This document shows, one piece after another, positions 5,439 to 5,709 of a DNA stretch of 5,709 nucleotides (the first letter of the stretch is position 1; the number at the start of each line of letters is the position of its first letter). This DNA is from Candidatus Woesearchaeota archaeon. GTDB taxonomy: Archaea > Nanobdellota > Nanobdellia > Woesearchaeales > ARS49. The notes below the pieces were generated by a model. It saw only the letters and a program-made list of their open reading frames with translations. It searched no databases and was not told where the DNA came from. The translations under genes were made by a program, and so were the position numbers. The DNA lies in assembly GCA_003694525.1 (NCBI GenBank), contig RFLK01000090.1, forward strand, positions 1-5,709, read 5' to 3'.

Positions 5439-5709
5439 GCAAGGGCCCCAATGAGCTGAACGTCTTCTGCATTATGACAAGCGCGTGATGCAGAAACAGA
5501 AAATCATCGCAACCCTTTGCTTCTTTAACACAAGTATACCATTCTGTGATGAATTTTTTGCGCTCATTCCCGAGATGAGAAACCTTTTGAGCATCAAACT
5601 TGTAGAACGTGTCATAAAAATCTCTAAGGTTTTGGTAGAGCCGGCCATAAAAATCTATAATCTTCTCGTCCACTTTCTTCTTTTTAACGCTTGAGGCACT
5701 ATTGATCAG
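5401..5709 (-). CDS. Helical protein of unknown family, C-terminal part (start beyond right edge)
   Basis: The frame ends at TGA (5403-5401) and is open to the last base of the window, giving at least 102 residues; a GTG at 5673 is not needed as the start. The right-most visible residues are LINSASSVKKKK. The rest is rich in Phe, Tyr, Asp and Lys and looks alpha-helical, for example LRDFYDTFYKFDAQKV and FLFLHHALVIMQKTFSSLGP. The spacing of aromatic and acidic residues loosely recalls helical-bundle proteins such as PhoU-type domains, but this is a weak impression. The final 38 bp overlap the 3' end of the HAD gene tail to tail, so the transcripts would be complementary there. A plus-strand frame over the same bases (5485-5694) has a hydrophobic composition typical of an antisense shadow. 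The minus frame is preferred because it stays open to the edge and has a balanced, soluble-protein composition. Confidence 0.6.
   Translation of the reverse strand: MINSASSVKKKKVDEKIIDFYGRLYQNLRDFYDTFYKFDAQKVSHLGNERKKFITEWYTCVKEAKGCDDFLFLHHALVIMQKTFSSLGPLLILNSSSEKPAL

Noticed and set aside
5485..5694. Plus-strand 69-codon frame near the right edge
   Set aside because: It is antisense to the minus-strand frame that stays open to the window edge. The minus frame has a more normal soluble-protein composition.

Overview
The window looks archaeal. Intergenic regions carry TTTATAAA-type TATA boxes with A-rich flanks, there are no bacterial -35/-10 promoters, and Shine-Dalgarno sequences are weak or absent. 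Small, tightly packed genes of unknown family and a class II lysyl-tRNA synthetase (many archaea use the class I enzyme) would fit an uncultured, possibly DPANN-type, archaeon. That lineage placement is inference; no rRNA or other phylogenetic marker is present.

Layout from left to right: (a) 3-407 (+), the end of a small membrane-anchored, cysteine-rich protein whose frame is open to the left edge. (b) A 40-bp T-rich gap to the convergent gene lysS at 448-1962 (-), a complete class II lysyl-tRNA synthetase with motifs 1-3 and an unusual C-x2-C-x3-H-x3-H cluster. (c) A 93-bp gap with a perfect 7-bp inverted repeat. (d) 2056-2430 (-), a 124-residue helical protein of unknown function. (e) A 250-bp AT-rich divergent promoter region with a TATA box facing each way and short repeats. 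(f) 2682-4730 (+), a 682-residue multidomain protein. I read it as a receiver-like Rossmann domain without the phospho-acceptor Asp, a helical linker, an aminoglycoside-phosphotransferase-like kinase fold and a basic helical tail. (g) Three bases later, 4734-5438 (+), a HAD-family hydrolase with all four motifs. (h) 5401-5709 (-), the C-terminal part of a helical protein that runs off the right edge and overlaps the HAD gene tail to tail.

The most interesting unit is (f)+(g). It is a two-gene operon in which a putative APH-fold kinase with a degenerate signalling-type N-terminal domain is paired with a HAD phosphatase. The two could act on opposite sides of the same phosphorylated small molecule or act in sequence in one pathway. 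The domain assignments come from motif reading by eye and need profile or structure searches. There is no tRNA, rRNA, CRISPR array or mobile element that I can support.
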